Assembly: GCA_019321725.1 (NCBI GenBank)
Contig: CM033107.1
Location: 17,475,445 to 17,539,444, forward strand
Length of the DNA: 64,000 nt
Source of the DNA: Paulownia fortunei
Lineage: Eukaryota; Streptophyta; Magnoliopsida; Lamiales; Paulowniaceae
Reading direction: 5' to 3'
Below, one piece after another: positions 59,598-64,000 of the stretch. How positions within the stretch are numbered: position 1 is the stretch's first letter; every line of letters begins with the position of its first letter. The notes under the pieces were generated by a model, which did not search any database, had not been told where the DNA came from, and saw nothing but the letters and a program-made list of their open reading frames with translations. The position numbers were made by a program, and so were the translations under genes.

Positions 59598-61110
59598 ATG
59601 GCTGAAAATGAAAGTGTACAGGATGAAAATGAGAATCAACAGGTACGTGTCATGCATTATTACTTGCAACCTCCTCGAAATTCTTCTCCTTCTTATTTTA
59701 TTTTTTCTCTCAATGCAAATAACTTTTGATTCAAGCTAGGTATGATCCATTTACTTCCTAATTTTTATGGCTTAAACTTTGAAAACCCTTACTTGCATCT
59801 GAAAGAATTTGATGAAGTATGTGCCACTTTTGATGATCAATCTTGTACAAATGAGATTATTAAACTCAAATTATTTTATTTTTTTTAATTGATAAAGCAA
59901 AATGGCTTAACTATTTAAAACCTAGGTTAGTTGGCACTTGCCAAGCAATGCAAACTGAATTTTTGAAAAAGTTCTTTCCAACTTATAAAACTAATATTTT
60001 AAAAAAATAAATCCAAAATTTTTCTCAAAATTCTAATGAAGCTTTCTTTCAATCTTGGGAAAGATTTAAAGATTTGTTGAATTCGTACCCATATCATGAT
60101 TTTGAAAAATGCCACTTAATTAGTTTCTTTTATGAAGATTTAACTCCTAAATAATTTGTTGAAACAACGTATAATGTTGAGTTTCTTGATAAAGAATCTG
60201 ATGAAACCCTAGAATATCTAGACCATTTGGCAGAAAACTCTAAATCATAGCATATTGTTAATTCTTCTGAAGTTTTTATTAGATCTAATTTTGCTAATAG
60301 TAATAAAGGAGAATATTACATTAGTCAAGAAGATAATCTAAATGCTAAGATTGTTAATTTAACAAGAAAATTTGAGGCCATAGAATTTAAAAAGTAAAGA
60401 AAATCAAATATGTACAAGATGAAGAAGTTTGTAGCATTTGTGAACTTATGAGACACTCCACCAATGAATGTCCAAATATTCCAGCACAAACAAATGTCAT
60501 GAACACATTCAAAAGCCTTTTCATTCTTCATATTCTGAAACTTACAATCCATAATAGAGGAATCATCCCTATTTTAGCTAGCGAGATGATAACCATGCCC
60601 AATCGCTACGTCAAAATCCACCAAACTTTCCTTCTTATCCAACTCCACATACAAAATCTCTTAAGGAACTTTGCAAGAATTTATGCATATACAAATAAAC
60701 ATCAATAACCAGACTTTACAAGCCATCAATGAGATCAAAAGCACACTTTCAACATTGACAACCTCTTTGTGTACTCATGAAAAAAAAAGTAAATTTTATG
60801 CTCAACCTCAACCTAATCCTTCCACTCAATGTCATGTTTCTTCTTCATGTGAAAATTCAATCAATGAGGCTAATTCGGTCACAACTCTTCAAAATAAAAA
60901 AGTTGTTGACAAAACTATTTTTCCTAAGAAAAATCTAAAGTCTGTAACCACTCCTAAACCTCTCTTTCATACTTATGTAACATCTCTACATTTTCCTAGC
61001 ATGTTATCCAATTCTAAGAGAAATGAGCAAGAAAATGAGATCCTTGAGACTTTTCCAAAAATGGAGGTAAACATCTCTCTTCTTAATGAGATCAAGCAAG
61101 TGCATTGATA
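59598..61110 (+). pseudogene. gypsy gag relic
   Basis: ATG 59598 (MAENESVQDENEN). GMIHLLPNFYGL and PYLHLKEFDEVCATF follow after a TGA, then, with frameshifts, AKWLNYLKPR, FQSWERFKDLLNSYP and SFFYEDLTPK, the retrotransposon gag core. The zinc knuckle CSICELMRHSTNEC (60430-60471) keeps all four ligands of CX2CX4HX4C. The open piece 60671-61108 is a Ser/Thr/Asn-rich linker ending EVNISLLNEIKQVH. Confidence 0.85.
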
Positions 61111-62090
61111 TGCTAAGTTCCTCAAAGAACTATGCACTAACAAATGGAAGTTGAGGGGGGTGAAAAGTAAGTGTGGGGGAGAATATTTTGGCATTTCTTC
61201 AAAGAAAACTCCCCCCAAAGTGTAAGGATTCATATATTTTTACCATCCCTTGTACCATTAGTAAGACCAAACTTGAAATATACATGTGAGATTTGGAGCA
61301 TCAATTAATGTTATGCCATATTCTACTTATGTTTCTCTAAATCTAGGACCTTTAAAAGAAATTGATTTTATCATACAATTGGATTATACATCTAATGCAT
61401 ATCCCATAGGGGTTGTGGAAGATGTTCTTGTGCAGGTGAATGAATTAGTTTTCCCTGCTGATTTTTATGTTCTTGAGATGGAGGATGACATATGCTCTAA
61501 TCCTACATGCATTCTTTGGGGAAAACCATTCATGAAGACAACCTGAGCTAAGATTTGATGTTCATGATGGCACTCTTACTATGGAGTTTGATGGCGAGGT
61601 TATAAAATATAATATTTTTAAAGCCATGAGATATCCTACTGACATGAATATTATTTCTGCAGTTGATACTATTAATTCCAAGTGACAACAAATGCTTGAG
61701 TTCACTAGCAAGGATGGAGTGGAGGTTACTTTACAAAAATATCTCCTTATGGAGAATTTGAAAGAAAAGAAGTTGGATGTGCAAATGTTGGGGGGATGTG
61801 GAAAATGATATAATAGGGCTAGATTCATTGCCAAAAAAATCAAGGTATGATGTGTATTATATTGAATTGCCAATATCTAATGAGAAGCTTCTATCTTCTA
61901 TGGTGCTAACACCTACAATGGAGCTTAAACCAATCCCACTCCATCTTAAATATGTCTAATTGGATGAGAAAGAAATACCACTAGTCAGTATGGCTAAAGA
62001 CCTCACTCAAGTACAAACGGACAAACTTATTTGGATGCTTCAAAATTATAAGATAGTGATTGGATAGACGATGGTTTTGGCAGCATATAT
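61111..62090 (+). pseudogene. gypsy protease and truncated RT start
   Basis: Frame 61286-61546 reads RFGASINVMPYSTYVSLNLG, where the family has the aspartic protease triad D-L/S-G; here Asp is lost (Arg-Phe-Gly). VVEDVLVQVNELVFPADFYV follows. Frame 61777-61959 (ELPISNEKLLSSM, LKPIPLHLKYV) is the start of RT. The last recognisable words (TDKLIWMLQNYKIVIG) end near 62068, and no RT catalytic box exists. Confidence 0.82.
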
Positions 62091-62170
62091 TGATGAGTGA
62101 TGAAGGAGGTAATGTCGGGCAAAGGATATTAAACTAAGTGCTTGATAGGAGGCAACCCAATAGATGAAAA

Positions 62171-63369
62171 AGAAGACTATGAGTGCCAATAATCACAGAT
62201 TTGATTTCTCTAACTCTCTTTCTCTTTTCTTTTTATCCATTTATTTTTTTTAACTTTTTCCTATTTTATTTTATCCTAATAAAAATTTCATGCTGACAAT
62301 GTGGTACGTAGTATTTTTTATCATGCAAAAGCACATGGTAGTCGCTTTTCGACAAAGAAAACTGCTGCAAAGATTTTGTAGTATGGATTTTATTGACCCA
62401 CTCTTTTCAAAGACACTTACACTTTCTGCAAAAGTTATGAAAATTATCAAAAATTAGGATCCTTCCTAGTTAAGTGGCAGATAATAGTAGCTATTGAAAT
62501 CGAACTTATCAATTTCCCAAATAACTGCAATCTCTGTACAAAATTTCTCTCTTTTTCTCATTTTTTTTTCTTATTCTTTTCAAAATGGATGACGTTCTTC
62601 TAACTTTCAGGAAGCGATTTCCTTTTCTTCCTAAAAATGTAATTGTAAAAATTTATAAAACCAAAATTGGAAGATTAAGGATGCTTATACACAAGGGCAT
62701 CCCAGGAGACATATAATGGATAATTGACGCAAAGGTAATATTGGTATGTGAGTTTTCACGTGAGTTTTCAAACTTATTTACTAGATACATGCCTAGTTTT
62801 TGTAAAAGCACATATTCAAAAAAACGATGGGTGAAAAAATACAATTTTGTCATAAATGTGATCGATGGATTTGCAATATAAAGTATCATTCCTTAGGAAT
62901 AATTTTTAAAAATTGAGAAGATAAAATTCAATTCATTGTGGATGGACTGAGTAAGAAGTCTTTAGATAACATTATATTAACTTTTGAGACACATTCATGT
63001 GGATTAGTTCATCGTGCAATCTTGATTTATGGAATCACTTTCAAGATGAATATGAGCGTTGTTATCTTGAAAATCTGACATTAAAAGACCATGTTTGTCA
63101 TTTTATAAGAAAGCAGGATAAGAAGCTTATCCTCGACCCATAGAGGGTGTTTAAGCCATTACCGGATGTAAAACCAAATGAAGATGTGAGCCACAGTCAC
63201 AACTATATATACATTCACATGTAGTAGTTAATTTTTTAAAACTTTATGTCCTTATTTTCAACCTTTCTAACAAAACAAAAATACATGTAATAAATGCATT
63301 CCTTGTTCACACCTCAATAAATAGCACCGTACTCACTCCATTTTTGCACAACTCATTTTCAAAAAAAAA
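62171..63369. other. Unassigned region between the gypsy element and the LOG pseudogene
   Basis: Could be the 3' part of the gypsy element (envelope-like region or 3' UTR) or other DNA. A short frame from ATG 62585 (MDDVLLTFRKRFPFLPKN) is not a family I know and stops at 62716. A TATA-like AATAAATAGC lies near 63316-63325, and an A10 run directly precedes the LOG start codon. Confidence 0.45.
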
Positions 63370-64000
63370 ATGGAAGGGTCTTCCACTCGCAAGTTCAAAT
63401 GTATTTGTGTCTTTTATGGAACCAATCCAAGAAAAAATAGTGAGTTTATAGGAGCAACCAATAACTTTAGTAGAACTTTAGCAGAAAGAAACATTGATTT
63501 AGTGAATAGGGGAGGCAATCTAGAGTTAATGGAGAATGTTGCTACTTCTACTCATATACGATGAGTCAAAGTTTTAGAAGTTATCCCAAAATCTTTAACA
63601 GTACAGAATATTACAGGTATAACCATCGGAGATGAGTTACAAATGTCACATATTCAGGACAGAATACCTAACATGTTAAATAATACGATGCATTCATCAC
63701 TCTAACTTGTGGTTTGGTACACTAGAAGAATTATTCCAAGTTGTCTCTTGGGCACAACTACATATTCACCATAAACCTGTAGGTATTCTTAATGTTAATG
63801 GTTTCTTTGATGGTTTGCTATCTTTTGTAGATCATACTGTAGAAAAATATTTTACTTCACTGTTTGTGAGACGAATTCTCATTCTTCTCCAACACCTAAC
63901 CAACTGATCGATCAACTTCTAGCATATGTGTCAGAACTTGATCCAACCTTAGCTCATGTGGATTGATCCAACAAGGACAATAGTCAAAAATACAAAATGA
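63370..64000 (+). pseudogene. LOG: LOG-like cytokinin riboside 5'-monophosphate phosphoribohydrolase pseudogene
   Basis: Intact LOG enzymes release active cytokinin bases from nucleotide precursors (family knowledge). This copy reads along nearly the whole protein: MEGSSTRKFK, CVFYGTNPRKNSEF, RTLAERNIDLVNRGG, then, after TGA at 63562, IPKSLTVQNITGITIGDEL and SHIQDRI, then [36 protein letters not shown], and in another frame LLAYVSELDPTLAH. Damage: stops at 63562 and 63905, frameshifts near 63690-63710 and 63890, and a further TGA at 63964. The GGG of the nucleotide-binding loop is RGG, and PGG of PGGxGTxxE is lost, leaving only FGTLEE. No introns interrupt it, whereas plant LOG genes have several, which suggests a retrocopy. 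It may continue past the window. Confidence 0.9.

Larger units (their letters stand above)
57679..62170 (+). mobile_element. Ty3/gypsy element, Athila/Tat-like, internally deleted
   Basis: A 1.7-kb 5' LTR (57679-59400), a decayed primer-binding site, gag, protease and the start of RT. The sequence then jumps near 62070 to the AGGAGGCAACCCA motif that follows integrase in this gypsy branch (62148-62159). RT, RNase H and integrase are deleted. No 3' LTR is seen before the window ends, so the right border is uncertain. The bases TAGGG just before the LTR may be one half of its target-site duplication. Confidence 0.78.

Noticed and set aside
63370..64000. Functional LOG gene
   Set aside because: Stops, frameshifts and loss of the GGG and PGG parts of the active-site motifs rule out a working enzyme.

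Overview
This window comes from a eudicot plant nuclear genome. It is AT-rich and intron-bearing, and it is dominated by decayed Ty1/copia and Ty3/gypsy LTR retrotransposons. I see no bacterial, organellar or CRISPR signature. A 100-N assembly gap lies near the left end (158-257). All assignments come from reading the sequence and from family motifs; no database search was possible.

One host gene looks intact: an ABIL (Abl-interactor-like, SCAR/WAVE complex) gene on the minus strand at 10551-12680. Its eight exons join into a 247-codon frame with GT/AG borders throughout. A second host-derived locus at the right edge (63370-64000) is a broken, intronless copy of a LOG cytokinin-activating enzyme gene, so it is a pseudogene.

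Layout. 1-2280: AT-rich intergenic DNA with a G-rich block. 2281-9853: Sirevirus-like copia element (+) that has lost most of its reverse transcriptase. 10551-12680: ABIL gene, with an LTR-like relic in intron 2. 13300-20311: LTR element with target-site duplication GTAAG whose whole internal region is inverted relative to its outer LTRs. 20422-29069: very old copia element (+) with a ~1 kb internal tandem duplication and a SINE inserted with a 19-bp target-site duplication. 30405-42933: copia element (-) carrying two later insertions, a 2.2-kb solo LTR (30839-33075, duplication CATTG) and a 6.2-kb copia element (33297-39485, duplication GATGC). 42939-46442: intergenic. 46448 to about 57678: copia element (+) whose leader is split by a minus-strand copia element (48418-55081) with a duplicated gag and no pol, and whose gag-protease region is cut by a gypsy element starting at 57679. 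That gypsy element has a 1.7-kb LTR, gag, protease and the start of RT, and it runs to about 62.2 kb. The LOG pseudogene follows.

The main biology here is layered transposon insertion and rearrangement: nesting, solo-LTR formation, intra-element inversion and tandem duplication around one small gene island. I found no convincing new gene system. The most unusual structures are the internally inverted element, the duplicated splice donor in the ABIL gene, the SINE with perfect duplications and the LOG retrocopy candidate.
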